A stretch of 64,000 nucleotides of DNA from Agrobacterium tumefaciens (GCF_013337285.1 NZ_SUPW01000002.1:434001-498000); one strand, 5' to 3'. Numbered from the stretch's first letter, positions 1 through 9,817 are shown. Numbers and translations are program-made. The notes: generated by a model from the sequence alone, not told the origin.

Positions 1-1347
1 CGGGACGATGAGGCGGGACTGCTGGATTTTGCCGGTGAGCCGTTGCCGACGCCCAAGGCTGGTGAAACGCAGGTTTCCGTTCCGGCCGCCTTCGTGGCAC
101 TGGCGCAGGCGGTGATCTGCCACAGCGAAAAGGGCCGTTTCGCGCTACTCTACCGGCTGCTGTGGCGGCTTAGGCAGGATCGGGCTCTGCTGCAGTTCAA
201 GTCCGATCCGGATGTTTCACAAGCGCGATTGCTCGAAAAATCCGTCCGTCGTGACTGTCACAAGATGACAGCCTTCGTTCGTTTCAAGGAGTTACCCTTA
301 CCGCAGGGGCAGGGCGGGCGACGGCGCTTCGCCGCCTGGTTCGAGCCGGATCATTTCATTGTCGAGCGCGAGGCCCCGTTTTTCCAGCGGAGGTTCACTG
401 ACATGGACTGGCTGATCGCGACGCCGAAAGGCTTTGCGCGATGGGATGGAAGCGTGCTGCAAACATCGCGGGAGGCCGCCGCCAAACCCGATTTGGCAGA
501 CGAGACGGACGATCTCTGGCGGACCTATTATGCCAATATATTCAATCCGGCCCGCCTGAAGATCAAGGCGATGACGGCGGAGATGCCGAAAAAATACTGG
601 AAGAACCTGCCGGAAGCGGATCTCATTCCCGGCCTCATTCTGGGGGCGGAGGCGCGGGTGCTTGATATGGCGGCCAAGGCCGCAACCCAGCCGCAGCCGT
701 TTCACCACCGCCTGCAAGCCGTTGCCGCCGCGGCACGGGAGGAGGTCCTGTCGCCGGAACCGGAAGATTCGCTTGCCTCTCTGAGGCGGCAGGCAAGCCA
801 ATGCACGCGGTGCCCGCTGCATTGCAAGGCGACGCAAACTGTTTTTGGCGAGGGGCCGCAGGATGCTGATGTCATGATCGTCGGCGAGCAGCCTGGCGAT
901 CACGAAGATCTTGCCGGAAAACCTTTCCTCGGCCCTGCTGGTCAGCTCTTTGACCGGACGCTCGGCGAGATCGGCGTGGATCGCAGGCGGCTTTACGTCA
1001 CCAATGCCGTCAAGCATTTCAAATATGAAACACGTGGCAAGCGGCGTATTCACCAGCGGCCGGATGCGGGTGAGGTGCAGCAATGTCGCTGGTGGCTGAA
1101 CCAGGAAATTGCACTGGTGCAGCCGAAGCTCATCGTCGCCATGGGTGCGACGGCGCTTTATGCGCTGACCGGTGGCAAGGAGAAAGTCACCGACGTTCGG
1201 AGCCGCGCTCTTCCCATGCAGGAAGGGCGAACGCTGTTTGTCACGGTGCATCCATCCTATCTGCTGCGCCTGCCGGATGCGCGGGTGAAAGAGGCGGAAA
1301 TTCTGCTCTTCAAAAAGGATATGGAGTTTATAAGATTATTCGAATAG
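1..1347 (+). CDS. UdgX-family uracil-DNA glycosylase fused to a DUF4130 domain (5' end cut by window)
   Basis: The reading frame is open from base 1 with no clear ribosome site, so the gene almost certainly starts outside the window; at least 448 residues are visible. The N-terminal ~230 residues match the DUF4130 type seen fused to UdgX. The C-terminal ~190 residues are a family 4-like uracil-DNA glycosylase: paired cysteines CTRCPLHC that fit an iron-sulphur ligand set, the GEQPGDHED motif, and the KRRIH loop whose histidine lets UdgX proteins bind uracil-DNA covalently (known for the family). The final motif HPSYLLRLP is the usual glycosylase helix. Likely role: sensing or excising uracil in DNA. 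The fusion is widespread in alphaproteobacteria, so the call is firm but the biological role of the N-terminal part is not known to me. Confidence 0.9.
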   Translation, partial: RDDEAGLLDFAGEPLPTPKAGETQVSVPAAFVALAQAVICHSEKGRFALLYRLLWRLRQDRALLQFKSDPDVSQARLLEKSVRRDCHKMTAFVRFKELPLPQGQGGRRRFAAWFEPDHFIVEREAPFFQRRFTDMDWLIATPKGFARWDGSVLQTSREAAAKPDLADETDDLWRTYYANIFNPARLKIKAMTAEMPKKYWKNLPEADLIPGLILGAEARVLDMAAKAATQPQPFHHRLQAVAAAAREEVLSPEPEDSLASLRRQASQCTRCPLHCKATQTVFGEGPQDADVMIVGEQPGDHEDLAGKPFLGPAGQLFDRTLGEIGVDRRRLYVTNAVKHFKYETRGKRRIHQRPDAGEVQQCRWWLNQEIALVQPKLIVAMGATALYALTGGKEKVTDVRSRALPMQEGRTLFVTVHPSYLLRLPDARVKEAEILLFKKDMEFIRLFE

Positions 1348-1495
1348 ATTGTTTTATTAATTTATGAAAATATTGTACTATTCTTTTACTTTTATGAATA
1401 TAATTTACTATTTTTTGGTTCGGTATTTTTATTGAAATTTTATACTTATCGATGATAATTGAATCGGTTTTATTTATTTATTGCGTGGACATATC

Positions 1496-2635
1496 ATGTT
1501 GGGTGAACTCGACCTCACGACAGTCATACTGATGCAAAAATGCTCTTATATTGTGGGATTGCTGAGTTTCATCTATCTTAAGTTGTCAAATCGTGGATTG
1601 CGTGGCCCGGTTGCTCTTGCCGCCGGCTTTGCAGCCATGACTATTGGCTCCACACTCGCCGGTTACGGCGAATGGGGGATAATGTCACCGGCTTTATGGC
1701 AGCTCGGCAGTGTCGTTTTCGGCATTATTGGTTATGCGCTGATCTGGCTCGGTCTGAAAGTTTTGAGCGACGGACGCCCTGTGGGCCGGCGGACGGTGGT
1801 CGCCCTCTGTCTTGTCGCGCTGCTGGCGATTGTCGTCGCGCTGCAGGTGGCTGAAAACAATGCGTATCGTGCGGCTCTTTTCAATGGTTGCGCGGCTCTC
1901 GCCTATCTTGCGGGCGCGGGTGGGCTTTTCGCCAGGTGGCGCAAGGAGCGGCTTCTCTCCCGTCTGGCGCTCGGCGCAATCACCGGCATTTCCGGTCTGA
2001 TTTCGCTATCCGTGGTGAAAAGCATATTCTTCCCGGACTATGCCACCATCAATCTGGTCAATGCGTTTTTCTTCATCATCATGTTGAACTTCGCCATCGC
2101 GCTGTTCGTGATGATGCTGGTAGCCGAGCGGTCCGAACGGAAATTGCTGGTTCTCGCCAACACCGATCCGCTGACCGGCGTCAAGAACCGCCGGTTCTTT
2201 TTCCAGGCCATGCCTGCGGCACCCGATCCCGCCGATGCGGCCATGCTGCTCGATATCGATCACTTCAAATCGATCAACGACCGTTTTGGCCATGCCGTTG
2301 GCGACAGTGTCCTTCAGGAAGTGGCAAAACGCATCGGCGGCAGCATACGCGGCGGCGATGTACTGGCGCGTTACGGTGGTGAGGAGTTCATCATCTTCCT
2401 GCCGGGTGCGGGTGGTCAGAAAGCCTCTGTTATCGGCGAGCGTATTCGCAATGCGGTTGCGGTCAATGACGTCGATTGTGGTGGGCTGCGCGTCGGCGTA
2501 ACGATCAGCATTGGCGTCGCGACCACCGGCGAGATGCGCTGCGACCTCCAGACGCTGGCGGAAATGGCGGATCGCGCCCTCTACCGCGCCAAGAGCGAAG
2601 GGCGCAACTGCGTGCGCGAGGCGCTTGCGGCCTAG
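1496..2635 (+). CDS. Membrane-bound diguanylate cyclase (GGDEF)
   Basis: A 379-residue protein. Roughly residues 1-210 form six or so hydrophobic helices, followed by a GGDEF domain. The active-site loop reads GGEEF (about residues 294-298), preceded five residues earlier by RGGD (285-288), a complete RxxD inhibitory site, so feedback control by c-di-GMP is expected. It should convert two GTP to c-di-GMP at the inner membrane. A TTG at 1481 would add five residues (MRGHI); I chose the ATG at 1496 because neither has a strong ribosome site and the ATG begins the natural N-terminus. The 148 bases upstream are very AT-rich and probably hold the promoter. The 3' end overlaps the convergent small ribbon-helix-helix gene by four bases. 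Confidence 0.9.
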   Translation: MLGELDLTTVILMQKCSYIVGLLSFIYLKLSNRGLRGPVALAAGFAAMTIGSTLAGYGEWGIMSPALWQLGSVVFGIIGYALIWLGLKVLSDGRPVGRRTVVALCLVALLAIVVALQVAENNAYRAALFNGCAALAYLAGAGGLFARWRKERLLSRLALGAITGISGLISLSVVKSIFFPDYATINLVNAFFFIIMLNFAIALFVMMLVAERSERKLLVLANTDPLTGVKNRRFFFQAMPAAPDPADAAMLLDIDHFKSINDRFGHAVGDSVLQEVAKRIGGSIRGGDVLARYGGEEFIIFLPGAGGQKASVIGERIRNAVAVNDVDCGGLRVGVTISIGVATTGEMRCDLQTLAEMADRALYRAKSEGRNCVREALAA

Positions 2636-2820
2636 CCTCGCGGCTCGCTCACTTCATCCGCCGCGGCGCGATGGTGCAGGGCTTCCTTGAGCAAGATCTC
2701 GATCTGGGCATTGATACTGCGCAATTCGCCGCTGGCGGTGTTCCTGATCACGTTCAATATTGCGGGTTCGATCCGCAACGGAAAAGCCACCCGTTCCGGT
2801 CCCGGCGGACGTCCTGCCAT
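2632..2820 (-). CDS. Small ribbon-helix-helix (Arc-like) protein
   Basis: A 62-residue protein starting MAGRPPGPERVAFPLRIEP. The pattern of a short basic N-terminus, a beta-like stretch (VAFPLRIEP), then RSINAQIEILLKEAL matches Arc/CopG-type DNA-binding proteins, in which SxNxxI...LL is the typical helix signature. It starts four bases after the stop of the 42-residue gene upstream, which implies co-translation. Likely a small autoregulatory DNA-binding protein. No toxin gene is visible beside it, so I do not call it an antitoxin. Its last codons overlap the end of the convergent diguanylate cyclase gene. Confidence 0.7.
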   Translation of the reverse strand: MAGRPPGPERVAFPLRIEPAILNVIRNTASGELRSINAQIEILLKEALHHRAAADEVSEPRG

Positions 2821-2824
2821 AGCT

Positions 2825-2953
2825 TCAGTCCCGCAAGGTTTCGGTGTTGATCATCGGGGTTGTGTCGATAGGCGCGGAAATGCCGGCGATCATGCGGGCA
2901 AGCGCATATCCGCCGGTGGCCGGCGACGGTGTTTCGGCAATGGATAAGGGCAT
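2825..2953 (-). CDS. Short 42-residue hypothetical protein preceding the ribbon-helix-helix gene
   Basis: An ATG-initiated frame of 42 codons (starts MPLSIAETPSPATGGYALAR, ends TETLRD) stops with TGA exactly four bases before the ATG of the ribbon-helix-helix gene (TGA-AGCT-ATG). The spacing fits a two-gene unit. No domain is recognisable. It could be a real small protein or a leader frame that couples translation of the regulator. Not supported by homology that I can recall, so confidence is moderate. Confidence 0.45.
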   Translation of the reverse strand: MPLSIAETPSPATGGYALARMIAGISAPIDTTPMINTETLRD

Positions 2954-3020
2954 CACGGACCTCACGTGGGAATGATGCGTTTTTGATACCGGAAACGGAT
3001 TGCAGGGGGATTACGCAATG

Positions 3021-3055
3021 CGAAACGCCGCAGATCTTGCGACCTGCGGCGTTTC
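3021..3055 (-). terminator. Hairpin downstream of carB
   Basis: A near-perfect 13-base stem (arms CGAAACGCCGCAG and CTGCGGCGTTTCG) with a short loop lies about 45 bases past the carB stop. On the carB strand it has an A-rich flank before the stem but no T run after it; the T-rich side is on the plus strand. Probable transcription terminator or mRNA end-stabilising hairpin. Confidence 0.55.
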
Positions 3056-3099
3056 GTTTTCATTCAGTATTCAATCCGCGGATTTCTCACGCAGGCTGC

Positions 3100-6000
3100 T
3101 TACTGGAAATAGCTCTGCAGCGGCTTCACTTCGAGATTGCCGGCCTTCAGTGCCTTGATGGCAAGGGCGGCTGCTTCTGCGCCGGCCATCGTCGTGTAGT
3201 AGGGCACCTTCTGCATCAGCGTCGCGCGGCGCAGCGACTTGCTGTCCGAAATCGCCTTGTTGCTGTCGGTGGTGTTGATGACGAGCTGAACCTGACGGTT
3301 GCGGATGGCGTCTTCGATATGCGGACGGCCTTCCTGCACCTTGTTGATCTTTTCGGCGTTGATGCCCTGTTCGGCAAGGAAACGCTGCGTGCCGCCGGTT
3401 GCGAGCACCCTGAAGCCGCTTTCCACCAGAATGCGGATGGCGGGCAGAACCCGATCCTTGTCGTCGTCACGCACCGAAACGAACACCGTGCCGGAGCGCG
3501 GCAGGTCGACGCCGGCACCGAGCTGGCTCTTGGCGAAGGCCAGTGCGAAATCCGTGTCAAGGCCGATGACTTCACCCGTCGAGCGCATTTCTGGTCCAAG
3601 CAGAATATCGACGCCGGGGAAGCGGGCGAAGGGGAAGACGGCTTCCTTGACGGCAATGTGCTTCAGGTTGCGCGGATCGGGCTTTTCGCCATAGGCGGCA
3701 ATCGCCGCATCGAGCTTCTCGCCGGCCATGACGCGGGCGGCGATCTTGGCGATCGGCGCGCCGATGGTCTTGGCGACGAAAGGCACGGTGCGCGAGGCGC
3801 GCGGATTGACTTCGAGAACGTAGATCGTGCCGTCCTTGATGGCATATTGCACGTTCATCAGGCCGCCGACCTTCAGCGCCTTGGCAAGCGCCGTCGTCTG
3901 GCGCTCCAGTTCGTCAAGGGTTTCCTTGCTGAGCGAACGGGACGGCAGCGAGCAGGCCGAGTCGCCCGAATGGATGCCGGCCTCTTCGATATGTTCCATG
4001 ATGCCGGAAACGAAGACGCTTTCGCCGTCGCAGAGCGCATCGACGTCGACTTCGACGGCGTTGGTCAGGTAGCTGTCGAACAGAAGCGGGTTCTTGCCGA
4101 GCAGGGTGTTGATCTGGCCGGTCTTGTCGTTGGGGTAACGCTGCTTGATATCTTCCGGCACGAGACCCGGAACGGTGTCGAGCAGGTAGGTCTGCAACTG
4201 GCCTTCCGAATGGATGATCTGCATGGCGCGGCCACCCAGAACGTAAGACGGGCGCACCACCAGCGGGAAGCCGATTTCAGACGCGACGAGGCGAGCCTGC
4301 TCGACCGAATAGGCGATGCCATTGTTCGGCTGGGCGAGATCGAGCTTCATCAGCAGCTTCTGGAAGCGGTCGCGGTCTTCGGCAAGGTCGATCATATCGG
4401 GTGCTGTGCCGAGGATCGGGATGCCGTTCTTTTCCAGCGCTTCGGCGAGCTTCAGCGGCGTCTGGCCGCCGAACTGCACGATGACGCCGACCAGCTCGCC
4501 CTTTTCCTGTTCGGCGCGCAGGATCTCGATCACGTCTTCGGCCGTCAGCGGTTCGAAATAGAGACGGTCGGAGGTGTCGTAATCGGTGGACACCGTTTCG
4601 GGGTTGCAGTTGATCATGATCGCTTCGAAACCGGCATCCTTCAGCGCGAAGGCGGCGTGGCAGCAGCAATAATCGAACTCGATGCCCTGGCCGATGCGGT
4701 TCGGGCCGCCGCCGAGGATGACGACTTTCTTGCGATCGGAAACCTGTGCTTCCGAGCGGGCCACACCGACGAAGGGCGTTTCATAGGTCGAATACATATA
4801 GGCGGTGGGCGAAGCGAATTCGGCGGCGCAGGTGTCGATGCGCTTGAAGACCGGGCGAACGTTGAGGCTGTTGCGCAGTTCGGCCACTTCCTTCGGGCGC
4901 TTGCCCGTCAGAATAGCAAGGCGGGCGTCGGAGAAGCCCATGGCTTTCAGCATGCGCAGGTTTTCGGCGTCCTGCGGCAGGCCGTGCTCGCGGATGCGGG
5001 CTTCCATATCCACGATTGCCTTGATCTCAGCGATGAACCACGGATCGATCTTCGAATTTTCGTGGACTTCCTCTGCCGTCATGCCCATGCGCAGCGCCTG
5101 TGCGACCATGCGCAGGCGATCCGGCGTGGGCGTGCCGATGGCGGCGCGGATGGCGTTCTTGGAACCTTCGCCTTCCTCAAAGCCGGGGATTTCGATCTCG
5201 TCGAGACCGGTCAGGCCGGTTTCCATGCCGCGCAGCGCCTTCTGCAGCGATTCGGCGAAGGTGCGGCCGATGGCCATGACTTCACCGACCGACTTCATGG
5301 CGGTGGTGAGGATCGGCGAAGCGCCGGGGAACTTCTCGAAGGCGAAACGCGGAATTTTAGTGACCACGTAGTCGATGGACGGCTCGAACGAGGCGGGCGT
5401 CGCGCCGCCGGTAATGTCATTTTCCAGTTCGTCCAGCGTGTAGCCGATGGCGAGCTTGGCGGCGATCTTGGCGATGGGGAAGCCGGTCGCCTTGGACGCC
5501 AGCGCCGACGAGCGCGAGACGCGCGGGTTCATTTCGATGACGACGAGGCGGCCGTCCTTGGGGTTGACGGCGAACTGCACGTTCGAGCCGCCGGTTTCCA
5601 CGCCGATCTCGCGCAGCACCGCAATCGAGGCGTTGCGCATGATCTGGTATTCCTTGTCCGTCAGCGTCAGCGCTGGCGCAACGGTGATCGAGTCGCCGGT
5701 GTGGACGCCCATCGGATCGATGTTTTCGATGGAGCAGATGATGATGCAATTGTCCGCGGTGTCGCGGACCACTTCCATCTCATATTCCTTCCAGCCGAGC
5801 ACCGATTCCTCGACCAGCACTTCGGTGGTCGGCGAGGCGTCGAGACCGCCCGAGACGATGTCGAAGAATTCCGAGCGGTTGTAAGCAATGCCGCCGCCGG
5901 TGCCGCCGAGCGTGAAGGATGGGCGGATGATGGCGGGCAGGCCGACATGGTCGATGGCCTGGGCGGCAATGGCAATTGCATGCGCCATGTAGCGCTGCTT

Positions 6001-6588
6001 GCGGTCGGTCTCGCCAAGGTTCCACTGGTTTTCGAGATCGTCCAGCGCCTTGTCGAGTTCCGGGCCGGAAAGCTTTGCCTTCAGCTCAGCGCGCGCCGCC
6101 TCATGGGTCTTGCGGTCGGCATCCTTGATTTCGGTGGCGTTGGCCAGCATCGATTTCGGCGTTTCAAGGCCGATACGCATCATCGCCTCGCGGAAGAGCG
6201 CACGGTCTTCGGCCATGTCGATGGCTTCGGGCTTTGCGCCGATCATTTCCACATTGTAGCGGTCGAGAACGCCCATGCGCTTCAGGGAAAGCGCGGTGTT
6301 GAGCGCGGTCTGGCCGCCCATGGTCGGCAAAAGCGCGTCCGGACGCTCCTTGGCGATGATCTTGGCCACGACTTCCGGCGTGATCGGCTCGACATAGGTT
6401 GCGTCGGCAAGGCCCGGATCGGTCATGATCGTCGCCGGGTTGGAGTTCACCAGAATAACCCGGTAACCCTCTTCCTTCAGCGCCTTACAGGCCTGGGTGC
6501 CGGAATAGTCGAACTCACATGCCTGACCGATGACGATCGGTCCTGCGCCAATGATGAGGATGGACTTGATATCTTGGCGCTTGGGCAT
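3100..6588 (-). CDS. carB: Carbamoyl-phosphate synthase, large (ammonia) subunit
   Basis: A 1162-residue protein, the usual CarB length. It begins [22 protein letters not shown], the classic first glycine-rich nucleotide loop, and repeats this in the second half ([22 protein letters not shown]), showing the two homologous ATP-grasp halves. The C-terminal allosteric domain (MGS-like fold) carries the segment [14 protein letters not shown]. With CarA it makes carbamoyl phosphate from bicarbonate, glutamine-derived ammonia and two ATP, feeding arginine and pyrimidine synthesis in the cytoplasm. The start at 6588 is preferred over an upstream in-frame start at 6660 because GAGAG lies just before it and homologues begin MPKR. 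carA is on the same strand but upstream by 7 kb, so the two subunits are not one simple operon. Confidence 0.98.
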   Translation of the reverse strand: MPKRQDIKSILIIGAGPIVIGQACEFDYSGTQACKALKEEGYRVILVNSNPATIMTDPGLADATYVEPITPEVVAKIIAKERPDALLPTMGGQTALNTALSLKRMGVLDRYNVEMIGAKPEAIDMAEDRALFREAMMRIGLETPKSMLANATEIKDADRKTHEAARAELKAKLSGPELDKALDDLENQWNLGETDRKQRYMAHAIAIAAQAIDHVGLPAIIRPSFTLGGTGGGIAYNRSEFFDIVSGGLDASPTTEVLVEESVLGWKEYEMEVVRDTADNCIIICSIENIDPMGVHTGDSITVAPALTLTDKEYQIMRNASIAVLREIGVETGGSNVQFAVNPKDGRLVVIEMNPRVSRSSALASKATGFPIAKIAAKLAIGYTLDELENDITGGATPASFEPSIDYVVTKIPRFAFEKFPGASPILTTAMKSVGEVMAIGRTFAESLQKALRGMETGLTGLDEIEIPGFEEGEGSKNAIRAAIGTPTPDRLRMVAQALRMGMTAEEVHENSKIDPWFIAEIKAIVDMEARIREHGLPQDAENLRMLKAMGFSDARLAILTGKRPKEVAELRNSLNVRPVFKRIDTCAAEFASPTAYMYSTYETPFVGVARSEAQVSDRKKVVILGGGPNRIGQGIEFDYCCCHAAFALKDAGFEAIMINCNPETVSTDYDTSDRLYFEPLTAEDVIEILRAEQEKGELVGVIVQFGGQTPLKLAEALEKNGIPILGTAPDMIDLAEDRDRFQKLLMKLDLAQPNNGIAYSVEQARLVASEIGFPLVVRPSYVLGGRAMQIIHSEGQLQTYLLDTVPGLVPEDIKQRYPNDKTGQINTLLGKNPLLFDSYLTNAVEVDVDALCDGESVFVSGIMEHIEEAGIHSGDSACSLPSRSLSKETLDELERQTTALAKALKVGGLMNVQYAIKDGTIYVLEVNPRASRTVPFVAKTIGAPIAKIAARVMAGEKLDAAIAAYGEKPDPRNLKHIAVKEAVFPFARFPGVDILLGPEMRSTGEVIGLDTDFALAFAKSQLGAGVDLPRSGTVFVSVRDDDKDRVLPAIRILVESGFRVLATGGTQRFLAEQGINAEKINKVQEGRPHIEDAIRNRQVQLVINTTDSNKAISDSKSLRRATLMQKVPYYTTMAGAEAAALAIKALKAGNLEVKPLQSYFQ

Positions 6589-6744
6589 GGCTCTCTCGTT
6601 CCGCGTTTTGGTTGCGCAAAACACCAGCCAGGGTGAAAGATCACCGGCCGGGGCGCGCAATTCAAAGTTTTCAGGCTAGAAGCGGCTTATAGGCAAATGT
6701 TTTTGAGAACGGAACCCCATAAATTCCGGAATCGACAGAAACTC

Positions 6745-7599
6745 TTAACGGTTAGGGCCATGGGCGGAGAAACGGGCCTGTACCGCGGCATTATAGGAGC
6801 GGCTGACGGGAATTTCCGTGCCGTCCCCTGTTATGAGATGCAGACGGCCTGCATGTTTGCGCAGTGAGGCGACGTCTGCGTCTGCAATCCAGTGGGACCG
6901 GTGTACCTGCAAGCCCTGCGTATTGCCAATTTCCTTCATGGCGTCGGCAAAACGCAGCAGAACCAGTTGACGTCCTCTGGTCGTCACCACCTCGGTGTAA
7001 TGATCCTCTACGGACAGCCGCAGCAGTTCTCCACGCTTTTGCGGGGGTAGCCGCTCCAGCAGCGTTGCGGTGTTTGTCTCCTTGCGACCGGCATCATCAT
7101 GTGTCTCGGCCGTCGTCTGGAGAGACTGACGGGCGGTGAGATAACTCAGCAGACAAAAGATCGCGCAGAGCGGCAGGGCGGTGAGGCTGCTTTTAAGAAT
7201 GGAGAGGAAGCCGAGTTGCTTGTCGTAAAAGGTGTGGTTCGTAAGGCCGAGCAACAAACCGATCGGCAAAGACGCTAGCAGCGAGCCGATCATCATTCGC
7301 GCCAGCATGCTTTCTATACGAGCTGCAAGGATGGCATTGGCGACAATGGAGAAGACTATGGCGATTGCCCAGGCCCCAGTCTGAACGATGGTCCAGTAAA
7401 GCAGCCGGTCGGCGAAGCTCATGGTTTCGCTCGTTCCGAAAGGTCCGGTCAGGATGAAGATCGCCAGTATCGCAAGGAATGTCAGCCACAGCCTGCGGGA
7501 CTGCAGGATGGCGTGCATTTCACGAAGCGTGGATTGCAGATAGGGGTGATCCACGAAGTTTTCCTGCGATTGACGCCAATCCATTTTTCTTTCGTGCAT
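6745..7599 (-). CDS. Membrane-anchored LytTR-family transcriptional regulator
   Basis: Up to 284 residues. Four hydrophobic helices fall at about residues 36-52, 70-95, 100-120 and 133-155; the C-terminal ~100 residues are a LytTR DNA-binding domain (LLRLSVEDHYTEVVTTRGRQLVLLRFADAM ... HRSHWIADADV ... VSRSYNAAV), with the usual HYTE and HRS positions. There is no response-regulator receiver; the membrane part probably senses the signal. The start could be 7599 or the ATG at 7584 (MDWRQSQ), which has a GAAAG stretch before it. The gene is divergent from the DUF2306-like membrane protein with under 70 bases between starts, which suggests they are regulated together. Confidence 0.85.
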   Translation of the reverse strand: MHERKMDWRQSQENFVDHPYLQSTLREMHAILQSRRLWLTFLAILAIFILTGPFGTSETMSFADRLLYWTIVQTGAWAIAIVFSIVANAILAARIESMLARMMIGSLLASLPIGLLLGLTNHTFYDKQLGFLSILKSSLTALPLCAIFCLLSYLTARQSLQTTAETHDDAGRKETNTATLLERLPPQKRGELLRLSVEDHYTEVVTTRGRQLVLLRFADAMKEIGNTQGLQVHRSHWIADADVASLRKHAGRLHLITGDGTEIPVSRSYNAAVQARFSAHGPNR

Positions 7600-7647
7600 G
7601 TTTTGCCGAAATTGCCGGTGATTTCAACCGGGCCAGACAGGAAAGCC

Positions 7648-8136
7648 ATGTCACTCCAGCCTTTGCTAGACGCACCGCTTGCCGTGCAATTTCATGTCTT
7701 CACCGTCGTTCCCGCCGCCCTTTTCGGGGCCTTTGTCTTTCTGCGACCCAAGGGCACCGCCATCCATCGGCTGCTGGGCAAGATCTGGGTGGCGCTGATG
7801 GTCATGACATCAATTTCAACCTTCTTCATCCATGAACTCAGGATGTTTTATGGTTTCAGCCCGATCCACCTGCTGTCCATCTTCACCATATATGGTTGTC
7901 TGCAATCGGTCTATTTTGCGCGCCGTGGTGATATCAGACGCCATATGCGCATCATGCAAAGCGTTTATCTCGGCGGCATCGTGATTGCTGGCGGCTTCAC
8001 CTTCGTTCCGGGACGTATCATGCATGAGGTTGTTTTCGCTGACGGCAAGGCGGGTTTTGCCACCCTTTCCGCCGGCATTTTCGTTTTTGCCGTCCTGCTT
8101 CTGACCGTCATCAGGCAAAGAAGGAGAACAGTCTGA
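7648..8136 (+). CDS. DUF2306-like multi-pass membrane protein
   Basis: A 162-residue protein with four predicted membrane helices; it begins MSLQPLLDAPLAVQFHVFTV. The motif HRLLGKIWV and later RRGDIRRHMRIMQSVYLGG resemble the DUF2306 family of small membrane proteins with conserved histidines (H16, H41, HELRMFYGFSPIHL), which might bind haem or metal. The start has AGGAAAG five bases upstream, so I prefer 7648 over a longer frame that runs back into the opposite gene. It is divergent from the LytTR regulator, a likely controller. Function unknown. Confidence 0.75.
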   Translation: MSLQPLLDAPLAVQFHVFTVVPAALFGAFVFLRPKGTAIHRLLGKIWVALMVMTSISTFFIHELRMFYGFSPIHLLSIFTIYGCLQSVYFARRGDIRRHMRIMQSVYLGGIVIAGGFTFVPGRIMHEVVFADGKAGFATLSAGIFVFAVLLLTVIRQRRRTV

Positions 8137-8222
8137 GCGGGCCAAGCTTTCTTCCGGAACAAGATGTATTATAGTGCCGTTATAAGGCAGCTTGTTGAGG
8201 CGACGTTCGCCGGGAGAATAGT

Positions 8223-9158
8223 ATGGAATGGAGAGGGCGTCGCCAGTCGGACAATATTGAGGACCGGCGCGGCATGTCGGCGGGTTCGGGGCCTTCTGGC
8301 AACGATCCCTTTTCCCGAGGTGGGATGCGCGTACCGATCGGGCGTCGCGGCGGTGGTCTTGGTATCGGCGGTATTCTGGTCATCCTCCTGATCAGCTGGG
8401 TGCTTGGAATCAATCCGCTGACGCTGCTTTCAGGCGGCGATATTTCACTGGATGGCGGTGGCACGACACAGCAGCAATCCGGAACCCAGCAGTCCGGCAC
8501 GCGTCCGCAGGGCCAATCGTCCGATGAGACGACGGCTTTCGTGCGCACCGTGCTGGCCGAGACCGAAGATACGTGGAGCGGCATTTTCCAGTCCGCCGGC
8601 GAGACCTATCAGAAACCGACGCTGGTGCTGTTTTCCGGCCAGGTATCGTCTGCCTGCGGTTCTGCTTCGGCGGCCAGCGGTCCGTTTTATTGCCCGGGTG
8701 ACCGCAAGGTCTATCTCGACACCAGCTTCTTCAATGAACTGGACAAGCGTTTCGGCGCTTCCGGCGATTTCGCGCAGGCTTACGTGATTGCGCATGAAGT
8801 GGGCCATCACGTCCAGAACCTGACCGGCGTTCTGCCGGAATTCAACCGTCGCCGTCAGTCCATGAGCCAGGCGGACGCCAACAAGATGTCGGTGCGTGTG
8901 GAGCTTCAAGCCGATTGTTATGCCGGTATCTGGGGCAAGTTCACCGAGCAGAAGGGCATTCTGGAAACCGGCGACCTCGAGGAAGCGCTCAACGCCGCCC
9001 ACCAGATCGGTGACGACACGTTGCAGAAACAGACGCAAGGATATGTGGTGCCTGATAGTTTCAACCACGGCACCTCGGCGCAGCGCATGGAATGGTTCAA
9101 GCGCGGTTTCCAGAACGGCCGTGTCGAAGATTGCGACACCTTCTCGGCGAATATCTGA
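8223..9158 (+). CDS. YpfJ-type neutral zinc metallopeptidase
   Basis: A 311-residue protein. The N-terminus is basic and glycine-rich, with one membrane helix at about residues 46-64 (GLGIGGILVILLISWVLG), then a Gln/Ser/Thr-rich linker, then the catalytic domain with HEVGHH at about 191-196 and a downstream ELQADCYAGIWG stretch that supplies the third zinc ligand region. This pattern matches the neutral zinc metallopeptidase family (YpfJ). Two cysteine pairs in the periplasmic part suggest disulphides. Substrate unknown. The gene has GGGAGAA before its ATG and ends in a strong terminator. Confidence 0.92.
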   Translation: MEWRGRRQSDNIEDRRGMSAGSGPSGNDPFSRGGMRVPIGRRGGGLGIGGILVILLISWVLGINPLTLLSGGDISLDGGGTTQQQSGTQQSGTRPQGQSSDETTAFVRTVLAETEDTWSGIFQSAGETYQKPTLVLFSGQVSSACGSASAASGPFYCPGDRKVYLDTSFFNELDKRFGASGDFAQAYVIAHEVGHHVQNLTGVLPEFNRRRQSMSQADANKMSVRVELQADCYAGIWGKFTEQKGILETGDLEEALNAAHQIGDDTLQKQTQGYVVPDSFNHGTSAQRMEWFKRGFQNGRVEDCDTFSANI

Positions 9159-9171
9159 GAATGAAACAGAT

Positions 9172-9199
9172 GAGGGGGCTTTTCAGCCCCCTTTTTTTA
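9172..9199 (+). terminator. Rho-independent terminator of the metallopeptidase gene
   Basis: Stem AGGGGGCT / AGCCCCCT with a four-base loop followed by seven T residues, starting 14 bases after the stop codon. Confidence 0.9.
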
Positions 9200-9200
9200 T

Positions 9201-9680
9201 TTAGCGCATCAAAAGCGCCACGGCATACATGCCGAGTGCGAAAACGGTGTGCGCAATGAGGTTGAGAACACGGACCTTGGTGGGATTCGGCGTTTTCGAT
9301 GCCGCCCAGCCGATGCCAAGACCCGGCTGCAGCAGGAACCAGCCCGCGCCGACCGTGACGATGCCGACGATCCATGGCTGGATGAAGGACGGGTTCGCAA
9401 ACCAGGCAGCCGACACCACCAGCGCCAGAATGATGCCGTAGAGGATGCCAACGGCGTAGTGCGAAATCCAGCCGAGCGCCAGTTCATGCTCGTAAGGTGC
9501 GGCCGTGGCGATGCTGTCGTGAAACACTTTGCCCTTCGGCACATGCCAGAACCAGCGGCCGACCGGCGCCCAGTTCGGCGCTGACTGGCCGAAAAACCGG
9601 TGCAGCACAATCGCCCATATATCCATAAACACCGTGCCGCCAATGCCCATGGCAATGCCGCGCCAAATCAGTTCCAGCAT
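9201..9680 (-). CDS. DUF2938 membrane protein
   Basis: A 159-residue protein with four membrane helices, beginning MLELIWRGIAMGIGGTVFMD. Conserved family features are the GGTVFMDIWAI start, the central GRWFWHVPKGKVFHDSIA and HELALGWISHYAVGILYG motif. This fits the DUF2938 family of inner-membrane proteins of unknown function. It is convergent with the metallopeptidase gene and stands alone on its strand; the next gene upstream on the same strand (chemoreceptor) is separated by its own terminator. Confidence 0.82.
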   Translation of the reverse strand: MLELIWRGIAMGIGGTVFMDIWAIVLHRFFGQSAPNWAPVGRWFWHVPKGKVFHDSIATAAPYEHELALGWISHYAVGILYGIILALVVSAAWFANPSFIQPWIVGIVTVGAGWFLLQPGLGIGWAASKTPNPTKVRVLNLIAHTVFALGMYAVALLMR

Positions 9681-9760
9681 AGATCCCTCCGAAAATCATG
9701 ATCGATCCAGCTCTAGCGGATCGTGTGAGTGGCGGGAACCGGCTATTATGAGGGTGGACA

Positions 9761-9791
9761 AAAAAATGGCCGGATCGCTCCGGCCATTTTG
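9761..9791 (-). terminator. Bidirectional terminator after the chemoreceptor gene
   Basis: Perfect stem AATGGCCGGA / TCCGGCCATT with a four-base loop. On the minus strand it is followed by a run of seven T, so it ends the chemoreceptor transcript 27 bases past its stop. Confidence 0.88.
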
Positions 9792-9817
9792 ATTGTAGGC
9801 TTTTCCGTTTTTGGCCT

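Noticed and set aside
2929..6636. A reading frame of over 1200 codons on the plus strand opposite carB
   Set aside because: It is the antisense shadow of a strongly conserved gene in high-GC DNA; no protein family is recognisable and it lacks a ribosome site.
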